A DNA stretch of 64,000 nucleotides from Natronorubrum sediminis (GCF_900108095.1 NZ_FNWL01000005.1:62001-126000), one strand, 5' to 3'. Counted from the stretch's first letter, positions 43,916 through 52,538 are shown. The notes: generated by a model from the sequence alone, not told the origin. Numbers and translations: made by a program.

Positions 43916-45475
43916 ATGGACGCTGGAGTTTCGGAGTTCGACCTTCTCGTCATTGGCTCTGGATCGGGGCTCGACGTCGCGAGCGCCGCCGCTCGCCGCG
44001 GCCAGTCGGTCGCGGTCGTCGAGCGGGGGCCGCTGGGAGGCACCTGCCTCAACCGCGGGTGTATCCCCTCGAAGAAGCTGCTGTACCACGCGGAGGTGTT
44101 GCAGACTCTCGAACGCGCCGACGAGTTTGGAATCGACGCCGACATCGCCGGTGTCGACTTCGCCGGTATCGTTCGCGAGGTCACCACTGACGTTTCCGAG
44201 AGCGCCGACTCGATCCACCACGGGTTGCAGACCTCGAGCCAGCACACGCTGCTCGAGGGCGAGGGGCGATTCGTCGACGACAGGACGATCGAAATCGTCG
44301 ACGGTCCCGACACGGGCAAGCGCGCTCGAGCGGAGACTGTCCTCATCGCGGCCGGAACGCGGCCGGCGATTCCGTCGATCGACGGCCTCGAGGCCGTCGA
44401 CTACCTCACGAGCACGGAGGCGTTACAACTCGAGGAGCCACCCGACGAACTCGTGATCGTCGGCGGGGGGTACATCGCCGCCGAACTCGCGCACTTCTTT
44501 GGCACCTTCGGGAGCGACGTTTCGATCGTCGGGCGACGCCGGACCCTCCTCCCGGAGGCGGACGAGGAGGTCGGTGCGGCGTTCACCGACCGCTACGCCG
44601 ACCGGTTCGATGTCCACGCGGGGTACGAAGCCGTCGGCGTCTCGGAGTCCGACGGCACCCTCTCGATCGAGGCCCGCCCGTATCCACCCGCGTGGGACGA
44701 ACCGGACGAGGCCGAGCGCGACCCCGTGACCGTCACTGGCGACACGCTACTGGTTGCGGCAGGCAGACGGCCAAACACCGATCTGTTGAACCTCGAGGCG
44801 ACGGGTGTCGAAACTGACGAACGCGGCTTCGTCGAGACCGACGCGTCCCTTCGCACCACGGCCGAGGGTATCTGGGCACTCGGGGATATCGTCGGCGAGT
44901 ACCTGCTCAAACACAACGCGAACCACGAGGCCCAGACTGTTGTCCGGAACCTGTTCGGTGACGACCTCGAGCGAGTCGACTACACGGCAATTCCCTTCGC
45001 CGTCTTCGGATCGCCCGAGGTAGCCGGCGTCGGCGCTCGAGAGCAAGATCTACGGGACGACGGCCGAGAGTACGCGTCGCGTACGTATCGCTACGAGGAC
45101 ACCGCTCGTGGAAGCGCGATGAAGGCGGAGGGATTCGTGAAAGTGATCATCGAACCGCACGGGGAGATTCTGGGCTGTCACATCCTCGGACCCGAGGCGT
45201 CGAACCTCCTCGAGGAGGTCGTCGTCGCGATGACCGCGGGGACGGGGACCGTCTGGGACATCCGCGAGTCGGTTCACATCCATCCCGCGCTCTCGGAGGT
45301 CGTCGACCGCGCGTTTGCCGGGCAGTTCGTCCGTCGCGGAGGCGGTTCTCACGAACACGACCACACTCACGACGGCGAACGTCACCACGAGCACGACGAC
45401 GATCAAAGCCACAGCCACGATGGATACGACCACACTCACGACGGACACGACCACGACACTCGTTCTCGCGAGTGA
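43916..45475 (+). CDS. FAD-dependent disulfide reductase with histidine-rich tail
   Basis: A 519-residue pyridine-nucleotide disulfide oxidoreductase (dihydrolipoyl dehydrogenase/mercuric reductase superfamily). It has an FAD site VIGSGSGLDVASAAARRG, the redox disulfide GGTCLNRGCIPSKK, an NAD(P) site VIVGGGYIAAELAHFFG, and a C-terminal dimer domain with HIHPALSEVV. After about residue 475 comes a 40-residue tail of His/Asp (HEHDHTHDGE, DGHDHDTRSRE) that is not part of the family core and should bind metal ions. The P1B-4 ATPase upstream makes metal handling likely. No N-terminal HMA domain. Confidence 0.93.
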   Translation: MDAGVSEFDLLVIGSGSGLDVASAAARRGQSVAVVERGPLGGTCLNRGCIPSKKLLYHAEVLQTLERADEFGIDADIAGVDFAGIVREVTTDVSESADSIHHGLQTSSQHTLLEGEGRFVDDRTIEIVDGPDTGKRARAETVLIAAGTRPAIPSIDGLEAVDYLTSTEALQLEEPPDELVIVGGGYIAAELAHFFGTFGSDVSIVGRRRTLLPEADEEVGAAFTDRYADRFDVHAGYEAVGVSESDGTLSIEARPYPPAWDEPDEAERDPVTVTGDTLLVAAGRRPNTDLLNLEATGVETDERGFVETDASLRTTAEGIWALGDIVGEYLLKHNANHEAQTVVRNLFGDDLERVDYTAIPFAVFGSPEVAGVGAREQDLRDDGREYASRTYRYEDTARGSAMKAEGFVKVIIEPHGEILGCHILGPEASNLLEEVVVAMTAGTGTVWDIRESVHIHPALSEVVDRAFAGQFVRRGGGSHEHDHTHDGERHHEHDDDQSHSHDGYDHTHDGHDHDTRSRE

Positions 45476-45602
45476 ACGACGCTCGGTTAGTGTGGGACGG
45501 GTTCGCCGGTCCTTCGTGCATAAACGGGCCTCCAGTCGAAATTCCGAAAATTCAGCGATTCGCCGTCGTACCTATTTAGCGTCATTCGTGCTACGACCCG
45601 GT

Positions 45603-45791
45603 ATGAATCCGAAAGTCCACCGTCGGTGTTACGTGTTGTTCGGTCTCTCGCTCCTAGTCTTGACCGTCGGAATCGGGTACTGCGTCATCGTTGGGACGTG
45701 TCTGGCGGACTTTCTGGTCGTGATCGCTGGCCTCGCTCTCGGCTGGGTGGCGCTGTTTTACTGCCTTGGGTCGGCCGCTCTCGGTGAGTAA
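45603..45791 (+). CDS. Small two-helix membrane protein
   Basis: A 62-residue protein with two hydrophobic helices (YVLFGLSLLVLTVGIGYCVI; DFLVVIAGLALGWVALFYCL) and four cysteines. ATG at 45603 follows a short leader. The longer frame upstream is not coding. Function unknown. Confidence 0.6.
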   Translation: MNPKVHRRCYVLFGLSLLVLTVGIGYCVIVGTCLADFLVVIAGLALGWVALFYCLGSAALGE

Positions 45792-45896
45792 CTGACGCCG
45801 AGATGGGTTTCTCCCTTTCCGTACATTACACGAATATCGGATAGTCAGTTGCGTTCTGAACGGCCATTTATTTTTGAGGCCGGTGTTCTGTCACCA

Positions 45897-46388
45897 ATGG
45901 TCAAACGATCATCGCGTCGAATGGTAGTACGAACCGCTGGTGCGCTCGGTCTGACGGCGCTTGCGGGGTGTGGGGGACCGGGAGAGGAAACGGAGAACGG
46001 AGACGACCCCGAAAACGGAAACGACGACGAAAACGGTGCAGACAACGGCGACTGGGAAGACGTCGAGGAGTTTTACTTCGAAGGACGTGTCGAGGCGTGG
46101 ACCGGCGTCGAACCCGACATCATCGACGGCGAAGATAACCCGACTATCACGCTGATCGAAGACAACGAGTACGACTTTACGTGGATCAACGAGGACGGCG
46201 TCACGCACAACCTCGAGATCCGGGACGAAAACGACGACATCGTCGAAGACTATCAGAGCGACGACGGCGAAGAAGAGGGTGAGGAAACGACGCTCGAGGG
46301 CGTCGTCGCCTCCGAGGAGATGGCCGTCTACATCTGTACGTATCACGAATCGACACAGGTCGGAGATATCGAGATTGAATCGGACTGA
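45897..46388 (+). CDS. Cupredoxin-like lipoprotein A
   Basis: A 163-residue secreted protein. The N-terminus has an Arg-rich start and lipobox LTALAGC (Cys25), so it is probably Tat-exported and lipid-anchored. An Asn/Asp/Glu linker is followed by a plastocyanin-like domain: His in VTHNLEI, then Cys and His in YICTYHEST. The position of the axial Met is Gln (STQVG), as in stellacyanin-like sites. It is paralogous to the protein at 59323-59808, which has Met there. Role: extracytoplasmic electron transfer or copper binding. Confidence 0.85.
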   Translation: MVKRSSRRMVVRTAGALGLTALAGCGGPGEETENGDDPENGNDDENGADNGDWEDVEEFYFEGRVEAWTGVEPDIIDGEDNPTITLIEDNEYDFTWINEDGVTHNLEIRDENDDIVEDYQSDDGEEEGEETTLEGVVASEEMAVYICTYHESTQVGDIEIESD

Positions 46389-46451
46389 ACCAGCGATTCG
46401 ACGTCTCATTTTCGAGCGTTCTGTCGCCCATTCCGCGCTCTCGACGCACCG

Positions 46452-46461
46452 AGTATTTTAT
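46452..46461 (+). promoter_or_regulatory. TATA-like element for the second DsrE gene
   Basis: GTATTTTATT lies about 30 bases before the ATG at 46487, the usual distance for a leaderless haloarchaeal transcript. Confidence 0.45.
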
Positions 46462-46486
46462 TGTATTGTGGATATAAAACACTACT

Positions 46487-46840
46487 ATGGAGTCAACCGC
46501 TTCGGATTCATCGGTCGACAGCATTGGAATCGTTCTCGAGACGGCGGACCCCGAACGAGCGTGGAACGCACTTCGACTCGGGATTACGGCGCTCGAGGAC
46601 GGCCACGACGTTTCGGCGTTCCTGCTCGGGGAGGGTGTCGAAGCCGAGGAGATCACCGACGAGCAATTCGACGTTCGCGACCGAATGGAAGCGTTCGTCG
46701 ATGCCGGAGGCGACCTACAGGCGTGTGGAACGTGTCTGGAAATTCGCAATAGCGAGGAGAGCGAGTACTGTCCGATGTCGACGATGACGGATCTCCTCGA
46801 GGTCGTCACGTCGGCAGATCGCGTCCTGACGATCGGGTAA
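46487..46840 (+). CDS. DsrE-like sulfur-transfer protein
   Basis: A 117-residue DsrE-fold protein (SIGIVLETADPERAWNALRL; HDVSAFLLGEGVEAEEI) with LQACGTCLEIR, where the DsrE-type Cys is part of a CGTC pair; the pair could carry or reduce a persulfide. Leaderless start at 46487. Followed convergently by a universal stress protein gene. Confidence 0.85.
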   Translation: MESTASDSSVDSIGIVLETADPERAWNALRLGITALEDGHDVSAFLLGEGVEAEEITDEQFDVRDRMEAFVDAGGDLQACGTCLEIRNSEESEYCPMSTMTDLLEVVTSADRVLTIG

Positions 46841-46896
46841 TCGAGGGACCCAACTCCACACGTTCGTTGGCCTCGAACGCTCGAACGCTCGGGACG

Positions 46897-47733
46897 TTAC
46901 GCCGGGGGAACGAGCATCACATTTCCGTTCGCACGAGCGACGAGATCCTCCGAAACGCTGCCGAGTAAGAGCCTGCGAAGTCGGCTGTGTCCTCGTGAGC
47001 CGACGAGGATCGTCGTCGGATCGACGGCGTCTTCGACGGCGAGAATTTCGTCGGCCGGATCGCCCTGTCGAACCTCGATTCGCGTCTCGATATCCCATTC
47101 CTCGAGTTTCGCTGCGAGTTCGGATAGCCGGGCGTCGGAGTCGTTGTCCGCCGTCGGCTCCGGGTCCTTCGGCGTCTCGACGTGAACGAGCGTCGCTTCC
47201 TGTGTCGCGTGACGCAGGTACGAGAACGTCTCGAACGCGTCTCGGGCGTTTTCGGAGAAATCGGTCGCGTAAAGCATTCGCTGGAAGAGGTGCTGTCTAA
47301 CGACGGACGGCTCGTCGGCCTCGCGCTCGATTCGATTGACGATCAGGGGCGTCTCCGTCGTCCGCGCGAGATTTCGGGCCGTTGACCCGATGACCCGGTT
47401 CTCGAGTGGACTCTTTCCTCGCGAGCCGACGACTGTGAGGCTGGCACCGATCGTCTCGGCGATGCCCCGGATCCGTCTGTGTGGCGTTCCGCGAACGACG
47501 TGTACCTCGACGTCGAAGCCGGCGGCTTCGATGACGCGCTCGTACTTCCGGATCGACTTCCGACGTCGCTTTTCGAAGTCGATGCCCGGCATTCCGGCGT
47601 GGACGTTCGACGGAACGACCGTCACCAGATGGATCTCCTCGATCCCGATTCGGCTGAGACACTTGAGGCAGGTCTCGTTCTCGATTGTCGCCTCGCTGGC
47701 GGCCGAGAGGTCAGTGGCGAGTACCGCTTTCAT
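46897..47733 (-). CDS. Tandem universal stress protein
   Basis: A 278-residue protein with two UspA domains: MKAVLATDLSAASEA ... VGSRGKSPLENRVIGSTARN (1-140) and MLYATDFSENARDAF ... VGSRGHSRLRRLLLGSVSED (152-278). Both nucleotide-binding G-x2-G signatures are kept. The start at 47733 gives the canonical first strand. The promoter on the minus strand lies in a region with ATATTG-N11-CAATAT (47758-47780). Confidence 0.92.
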   Translation of the reverse strand: MKAVLATDLSAASEATIENETCLKCLSRIGIEEIHLVTVVPSNVHAGMPGIDFEKRRRKSIRKYERVIEAAGFDVEVHVVRGTPHRRIRGIAETIGASLTVVGSRGKSPLENRVIGSTARNLARTTETPLIVNRIEREADEPSVVRQHLFQRMLYATDFSENARDAFETFSYLRHATQEATLVHVETPKDPEPTADNDSDARLSELAAKLEEWDIETRIEVRQGDPADEILAVEDAVDPTTILVGSRGHSRLRRLLLGSVSEDLVARANGNVMLVPPA

Positions 47734-48120
47734 ACCGTCCGTAGGGATTCGCGGTATAATATTGTTTGGGGAACCCAATATCGGTTAGTCTCTAACTCCT
47801 GCGGAATGATTGAAGGTAATAATACTTGGTCCGCCGCGTTCGTTCGAATGCCCGTCCAATGCCTGCGTACAGCCCTATTCGGTGGGTGTTCGTTCTCGAT
47901 ACATGTACGCCCGTATTTTTGCCACCGGTTGCTGACGGATTTATCCCGCGCGCACCACGTCGAACGAGCACGAATCGTACCGACGTTCGCAGCGCTATAT
48001 CTCCATAACGTACGCAGATATTCTCGTTGGATAGCAGTGGCATATCCTGCAGTAATATTGTATGGCAGTCCCAAAAGCGTTATACGGTCACTCCGGGTAG
48101 TAAGAACCGAGTAGCATTCC
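47734..48120. other. Divergent promoter gap
   Basis: About 390 bases between the stress-protein start and the TauE operon. No convincing gene. It holds the element AATATTGT(T/A)TGG followed by CCCAA at both ends (about 47757 and 48053). Confidence 0.5.
47757..47780. promoter_or_regulatory. Inverted repeat in the stress-protein promoter
   Basis: ATATTG and CAATAT are exact inverses separated by 11 bases, with a nested TTGGG-GAA-CCCAA. A similar AATATTGTATGG/CCCAA element is at 48053-48072. Confidence 0.5.
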
Positions 48121-48165
48121 ATGATCCGCACACTATCGAACGCGAACGGAGGGCGAGACGCGTGA
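48121..48165 (+). other. 14-residue leader ORF coupled to a small membrane protein
   Basis: ATG 48121 encodes MIRTLSNANGGRDA; its TGA overlaps the GTG start of the next gene (GTGA). A GGAGGG in its end can serve the next start. Confidence 0.3.
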
Positions 48166-48311
48166 TCGAAGCCGGCGCGCTCTCAGCACCCGTACAGGCA
48201 ACGCTCCTCGTGGGAATCATCCTCGTTCAGGCGGTCGCCCTCTACGCCGGCTACGGGGCCCTCGAGCGAGTTGCAACGCCACTGATCGACACGATCACCA
48301 ACGCACGATAG
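48162..48311 (+). CDS. 49-residue membrane protein in the TauE operon
   Basis: A short protein with one long hydrophobic helix (SAPVQATLLVGIILVQAVAL) starting at GTG 48162. GGAGGG ends about eight bases before it. Its TAG directly abuts the TauE ATG. Small membrane proteins beside TauE/SafE genes are common in haloarchaea; it may be an accessory subunit. Confidence 0.65.
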   Translation: MIEAGALSAPVQATLLVGIILVQAVALYAGYGALERVATPLIDTITNAR

Positions 48312-49343
48312 ATGGAGTTCCTGGGACTCAGTTTAGCGCTGATAGTGTTGTTCGTGAGCTTCGGCTTCATGGTCGGGGTTCTCTTCGGCTTCTTCGGGAT
48401 GGGCGGGTCCTTCCTGATCACGCCGACGCTGTTGATCCTCGATTACCCCGCTTCGGTCGCGATCGGCAGCGGATTGGCGTTTTACTTTGGCACCTCCGTG
48501 ATCGCCGTGTTGAAACACTACGACGTCGGTCAGGTGGACTACAAACTCGGTGCGATCTTGTTCGTCGTCCTCTCGATCGGGATCGAACTCGGGAGTCGAC
48601 TCGTCTTCGGGTTAGAGGCGATCGGAATTGCCAACGTCGTCACGGGAATTGCCTACGTCGTCCTGCTGGCGGGAATCGGCGCGCTGTTTCTGCGCCGCGC
48701 CGCCAAACTCGACGACGGTGACGACGATGACAACGAGAACGACGCAAGCGACGACGAGATCCCGGCAATCGGCCAGCAAATCCAGTCGTACAACGTGCCA
48801 CCGATGATCTCTCTCACCTCCGGGGGTCGGGCCTCCGTGTGGACGATCACGGGCGCCGGCGGCAGCGTCGGCCTCGTCTCCGGGCTCATCGGCGTCGGTG
48901 GCGGCTTCATCCGTATGCCGGCGATCTACTACCTGATCGGGACGCCACTGACGGCCGCCGTCGGGACCAGCCTGTTCGCCGGGCTGTTCTCTGGTGCCTT
49001 CGGGACGTTCACGTACGGAATGTCGGGCGGCGTCGACCTGACGGTCGTCTCGCTGTTGCTGGTCGGCAGCGCCCTCGGTGCCCGAATCGGCTCGGCGGCG
49101 ACGACGATTGTCGACGAGGACGATGTGATCGTTTACTTCGGACTCATGATGGTCCTCGCCAGCGTCGGAATCGCGCTCAGCGAACTCGCGAACTGGCTCG
49201 GGACGGACGCCCTCGACCTTGTGAGCGTCCTCTTGCTCGTCGGCTCGTCGTTCGTCGTCGCATCGATGATCCTCTACAAGGTCGTTCAGTCGACCGGATC
49301 GAACGACTCGAGCGCGCAGGCGAATCCCGACGGAGGTGACTAA
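48312..49343 (+). CDS. TauE/SafE-family anion (sulfite) exporter
   Basis: A 343-residue membrane protein with eight or more hydrophobic segments and the family motif GFFGMGGSFLITPTLLI near residue 25, repeated in the second half as GLIGVGGGFIRMPAIYY. An acidic loop (about 137-150) separates the halves. Family members export sulfite, sulfonates or sulfur-containing organics. Sulfite is the product expected from persulfide oxidation upstream in the window. Its stop overlaps a downstream ATG by one base. Confidence 0.92.
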   Translation: MEFLGLSLALIVLFVSFGFMVGVLFGFFGMGGSFLITPTLLILDYPASVAIGSGLAFYFGTSVIAVLKHYDVGQVDYKLGAILFVVLSIGIELGSRLVFGLEAIGIANVVTGIAYVVLLAGIGALFLRRAAKLDDGDDDDNENDASDDEIPAIGQQIQSYNVPPMISLTSGGRASVWTITGAGGSVGLVSGLIGVGGGFIRMPAIYYLIGTPLTAAVGTSLFAGLFSGAFGTFTYGMSGGVDLTVVSLLLVGSALGARIGSAATTIVDEDDVIVYFGLMMVLASVGIALSELANWLGTDALDLVSVLLLVGSSFVVASMILYKVVQSTGSNDSSAQANPDGGD

Positions 49344-49420
49344 TGTCGTCGACGAACCGTACGTCCGGAGCCGAGACGGACGTTCGATCGGTCGGTTCGT
49401 TCGCGCGTAACCGACCGTGA
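49343..49420 (+). other. 25-residue ORF linking TauE to the antiporter
   Basis: ATG 49343 overlaps the TauE stop (TAATG), and its TGA overlaps the antiporter GTG (GTGA). It encodes MSSTNRTSGAETDVRSVGSF and five more residues. It may only serve translational coupling. Confidence 0.35.
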
Positions 49421-51270
49421 ATCTCGTCGCGCTCGTCGCGCTCGTCCTGTCTCTCGGCGTCGCGTCTCGCGTTCTCGCGGACCGGCTGCGGATTCCGAGC
49501 GTTCTCTTCTTGATCTTCGCGGGTATCGCGATCGGCCCCGAGGTGTTCGGACTCGTCTCCCAGGAGACGTTCGGTGACGGCCTCTCTGCGATGGTCGGTG
49601 TTAGCGTCGCGATCATCCTCTTCGAGGGCGGTTACCACCTCCGCCTCGAGAAACTCCGCGAGAGTCCGACGGCACTCGCACGCCTCATCACCGTCGGCGC
49701 GGCGATCACCTGGCTCGGGACGGCCGCTGCCGTCGTCACGTTCCTCGATACCGGTCTCGAGGTCGGTCTCCTCGTCGGCGCGCTGTTGATCGCGACCGGG
49801 CCGACGGTCGTCGGTCCGATCCTGCAGGTCGTCACCGTCCGGGATCACGTTGCGGCCGTCCTCGAGGGCGAAGGTGTGATCAACGACGTAACTGCGGCGA
49901 TTCTCGTAGTCGTGGTCTTCGAGGTCCTCGTCGCCGGTGACGGGAGTCCGAGCCACCTCGTAGTCGAGTTCGCTGGACGGCTGTTCGTCGGGTTAGCGTT
50001 CGGCGCACTCGTCGCCGGCGGCGTTTGGTTGGTCCTCACTCGAGGGAAGTTCAGGCCGAGCACCGCCGCCCTACACGCGCGCTTGATCGTGCTCGCCGGC
50101 GTCGTCGTCGCCTACGCCGGTTCCGAGGTGCTCGCAAGCGAGACGGGGATCGCCGCCGCTGCAATGGCAGGGTTCGCCCTCGGCAACGTCGAGTTGCCCT
50201 ACCACGAGGAGGTGATCGACTTCCTCGACGATCTCTCGGTCGTCGTGCTCTCGTTCGTCTTCGTGGCACTGGCGGCACTGATCGATTTCGCGGACATCCG
50301 TGCGCTCGGCCTGGCCGGTCTCGCCATCGTCGTCGCGATCGCGCTGGTGCTCCGGCCGGCCGTGATCTACCTATCGACGACGAACGACCGATTCACGCAC
50401 AACGAACGGCTCTTTCTCAGCGCTGTCGGCCCGCGCGGGATCATCCCCGCTAGCGTCGCCACGCTGTTCGCCGTCGAGTTACAGGCACTCGGCCGGCCCC
50501 AGGAGGCCCAACTGCTCGGAGGGACCGTCTTCTTGATCATCTTCGCGACGGTCGTCCTCCAGGCTGGCCTCGCACCACAGATCGCGAACACACTCGAGGT
50601 TTCACCGATGCGCACCATCATCGTCGGCGGGGGCCGAGTCGGCCTCTCGCTCGCAGAACGACTCGAACAGGACGGAGAGAACGTACTACTGATCGACGAG
50701 GATCCCACCGCAGTCGAGACGGCTCGCGAACGCGGACTCCGGGCGCTCGAGGGTGACGGCACCGATTCCGATGTGCTCGAGCAGGCAGGCGCACACGACG
50801 CCGAGGCGGTTATCGCGACCACGCCCGACGACGACGTCAACTTGCTCGTCTGCCAGCTCGCGAAGACCACATTCGACGTCGAACGAGTCGCCTCGCGGGT
50901 CAACCAGCCGGACGCAGTCGACGCATTCGAATCGCTCGGCGTTCGCGCGATCGACCTCTCGATGGCGACTGCGTGGTCGCTCGAGAACGTCCTCGAGCGC
51001 CCGTCCCTGTCGAAGTGGATGAACGAACTCGGACGAACCGGCGACGTCCAAGAAATCGAGGTTACGGCGGCGGATCTCGTCGGGAAGTCGATCGCGACGG
51101 TCAACGCCGAAATTCCGGACGGCTGTATCGTCGGACTGCTCACGCACGAAGACGGGTCGACGGAGGTGCCAACGGGCGACCACCAACTCCGTGAGGGTGA
51201 CCGAGTTACGTTTATCGGCCAGACCGATGCGGTCGATCGTGCCGTCAAGCGATTCCACCCTCACGATTGA
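49417..51270 (+). CDS. CPA-type cation/proton antiporter with RCK domains
   Basis: A 617-residue protein. Residues 1-390 form a CPA1/2-like antiporter with about 12 hydrophobic segments, including LIATGPTVVGPIL and EGEGVINDVTAAILVVVV with the transport-site Asp. From residue 398 (MRTIIVGGGRVGLSLAERL) it has a TrkA-N/RCK nucleotide-binding domain, then a TrkA-C domain (EIEVTAADLVGKSIATVNAE). Such proteins exchange Na+ or K+ for protons under nucleotide control. GTG start. Confidence 0.93.
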   Translation: MNLVALVALVLSLGVASRVLADRLRIPSVLFLIFAGIAIGPEVFGLVSQETFGDGLSAMVGVSVAIILFEGGYHLRLEKLRESPTALARLITVGAAITWLGTAAAVVTFLDTGLEVGLLVGALLIATGPTVVGPILQVVTVRDHVAAVLEGEGVINDVTAAILVVVVFEVLVAGDGSPSHLVVEFAGRLFVGLAFGALVAGGVWLVLTRGKFRPSTAALHARLIVLAGVVVAYAGSEVLASETGIAAAAMAGFALGNVELPYHEEVIDFLDDLSVVVLSFVFVALAALIDFADIRALGLAGLAIVVAIALVLRPAVIYLSTTNDRFTHNERLFLSAVGPRGIIPASVATLFAVELQALGRPQEAQLLGGTVFLIIFATVVLQAGLAPQIANTLEVSPMRTIIVGGGRVGLSLAERLEQDGENVLLIDEDPTAVETARERGLRALEGDGTDSDVLEQAGAHDAEAVIATTPDDDVNLLVCQLAKTTFDVERVASRVNQPDAVDAFESLGVRAIDLSMATAWSLENVLERPSLSKWMNELGRTGDVQEIEVTAADLVGKSIATVNAEIPDGCIVGLLTHEDGSTEVPTGDHQLREGDRVTFIGQTDAVDRAVKRFHPHD

Positions 51271-51316
51271 GGAGGTTCGACGGCCTGTCTCGTCACGACT
51301 GAGGAGGTTCGACGGC
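51261..51316 (+). repeat. 24-bp direct repeat across the antiporter stop
   Basis: TCACGATTGAGGAGGTTCGA(CGGC) at 51261-51284 recurs at 51293-51316 with one mismatch. The first copy contains the stop codon, so it looks like a recent local duplication. Confidence 0.8.
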
Positions 51317-51779
51317 TCGTTGTGGATCGACCACTGTTGTACAATACCCACAACTTCGATCGCAGTCGGTCGACCAGCACGCTCCAGGAATTGACCTCCG
51401 AGGTAACTGTGGGTGCTCCCACGTGTACTGACTGACGCCCCCATCGTGCTCGTAAGCGACGTGAAACACCGCTCGAGTCCGCACTTCCGGACGTCCGTCG
51501 CCTCCCTCGAGTACGTCGCGACGGCTATCGGCGGACCTCCCGTGTTCGCCGACTGTTCAGCAAGCGCCTTTGCACTCGAAGCACAAAGTCACAAATTCAC
51601 AAAAACGATTCTTTCGCATTCGCGTCGGTGGAGGCGGACGAAAGTGACTCTCTGAACCTCTCTAAACTGGTTTTGAAGTCGTCGTGGTTCTCACGAATCT
51701 CCTCCTCGGAATTATATTGCACAATATTGTGGGAACTATGCAAAGCATTAAGTCGGTATGGTCCCAACGCCAAACTACG
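51271..51779. other. Gap upstream of the VKOR-like gene
   Basis: No gene supported over about 500 bases. The last 70 bases form the promoter described separately. Confidence 0.5.
51715..51731 (+). promoter_or_regulatory. Double palindromic operator in the VKOR-like promoter
   Basis: TATTGCACAATA (51715-51726) overlaps the perfect palindrome CACAATATTGTG (51720-51731). Then come GGGA, TGCAAA and the TATA-like GCATTAAG (51745-51752); a start site near 51778 would make the mRNA leaderless. Confidence 0.65.
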
Positions 51780-52370
51780 ATGACCGAACACGTCTCCAAG
51801 ACGAACGCAGCACAGCCGTCCGCTCCGCGTGAGTACGTGAATAAGCTCCTGGGAGCGTTCCTCGCTATCGCGGTGGTTGGCTGGGGAGCCAGCATCTTCC
51901 TCACTGCGGTGCACTTCTGGGCACTTCCGCTCCCGTCTGAGATCACGCCCGAGGGAAGCATGGCCGTCATCACGAGCACGTGGGCCTACATCGGCCCCGT
52001 TCCACTGGCGTTGCTCGGTGCCGGCTACTACGCGACGATGATCGTCCTCGGCGGCCTCTGGCTCGAGACGAAACACGAACTGCTCGAGCGCGGAATCTTC
52101 CTGATCACGGTCGGTGGACTCGCCGCGTCGGCGTACTTCGTCTACCTCCAACTCGGCGTGATCGGGGAAATCTGTCCGTTCTGTATGGTCTCCGCGGCCG
52201 CGACGACGAGCCTGTTCGCGATCGAAGTGATTGTGAAGTACGCAGGCGGCGGGAGTATCGCGCCAGCCGTCTCGAGTACGCGTATCTGGCCGCCGCTGGT
52301 GGTCGCCACGATCGCCGTGACAGTCGCTGCAATGTACGGAATCACGCTCGCACCGATTCCGGGCGTCTAA
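51780..52370 (+). CDS. VKOR-like membrane protein with CxxC only
   Basis: A 196-residue protein with five hydrophobic segments, including AYIGPVPLALLGAGYYATMI and the active-site motif GEICPFCMVSAAA (Cys132, Cys135). It belongs to the vitamin K epoxide reductase/DsbB-like group, which passes electrons from disulfide formation to quinones. The two loop cysteines of bacterial VKOR, which relay electrons from the partner, are absent: these are the only cysteines in the chain. A four-cysteine partner or a different role is implied. Leaderless start at 51780. Confidence 0.85.
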   Translation: MTEHVSKTNAAQPSAPREYVNKLLGAFLAIAVVGWGASIFLTAVHFWALPLPSEITPEGSMAVITSTWAYIGPVPLALLGAGYYATMIVLGGLWLETKHELLERGIFLITVGGLAASAYFVYLQLGVIGEICPFCMVSAAATTSLFAIEVIVKYAGGGSIAPAVSSTRIWPPLVVATIAVTVAAMYGITLAPIPGV

Positions 52371-52486
52371 GCGGCCTCCTTCGTTTCGAAGGGGGGATGC
52401 GTTTCTCACGCTCGAATTCGCCTCCCTTCACTCGTGATTTTCAGTCAAAGCCCGTCACAAACGCGATGAGACGCCGGCGCATCGAA

Positions 52487-52499
52487 ATTGCGCAATATT
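52487..52499 (+). promoter_or_regulatory. Operator-like element upstream of the Cys-containing regulator
   Basis: ATTGCGCAAT is a perfect palindrome. With flank, TTGCGCAATATT differs by one base from TTGCACAATATT at 51717. A TATA-like CTTATG follows at 52509, then ATG 52539 (leaderless). Confidence 0.6.
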
Positions 52500-52538
52500 C
52501 ACATAACCCTTATGCCCTCTCGTCCCCTGACCATCTAC

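Noticed and set aside
47792-48043. 83-residue minus-strand ORF in the stress-protein/TauE gap
   Set aside because: Basic, low in acidic residues, unlike haloarchaeal proteins; no ribosome site and no recognisable fold.
51413-51655. 80-residue ORF before the VKOR-like gene
   Set aside because: No ribosome site, basic/Ser-rich, unrelated to any recognisable fold.
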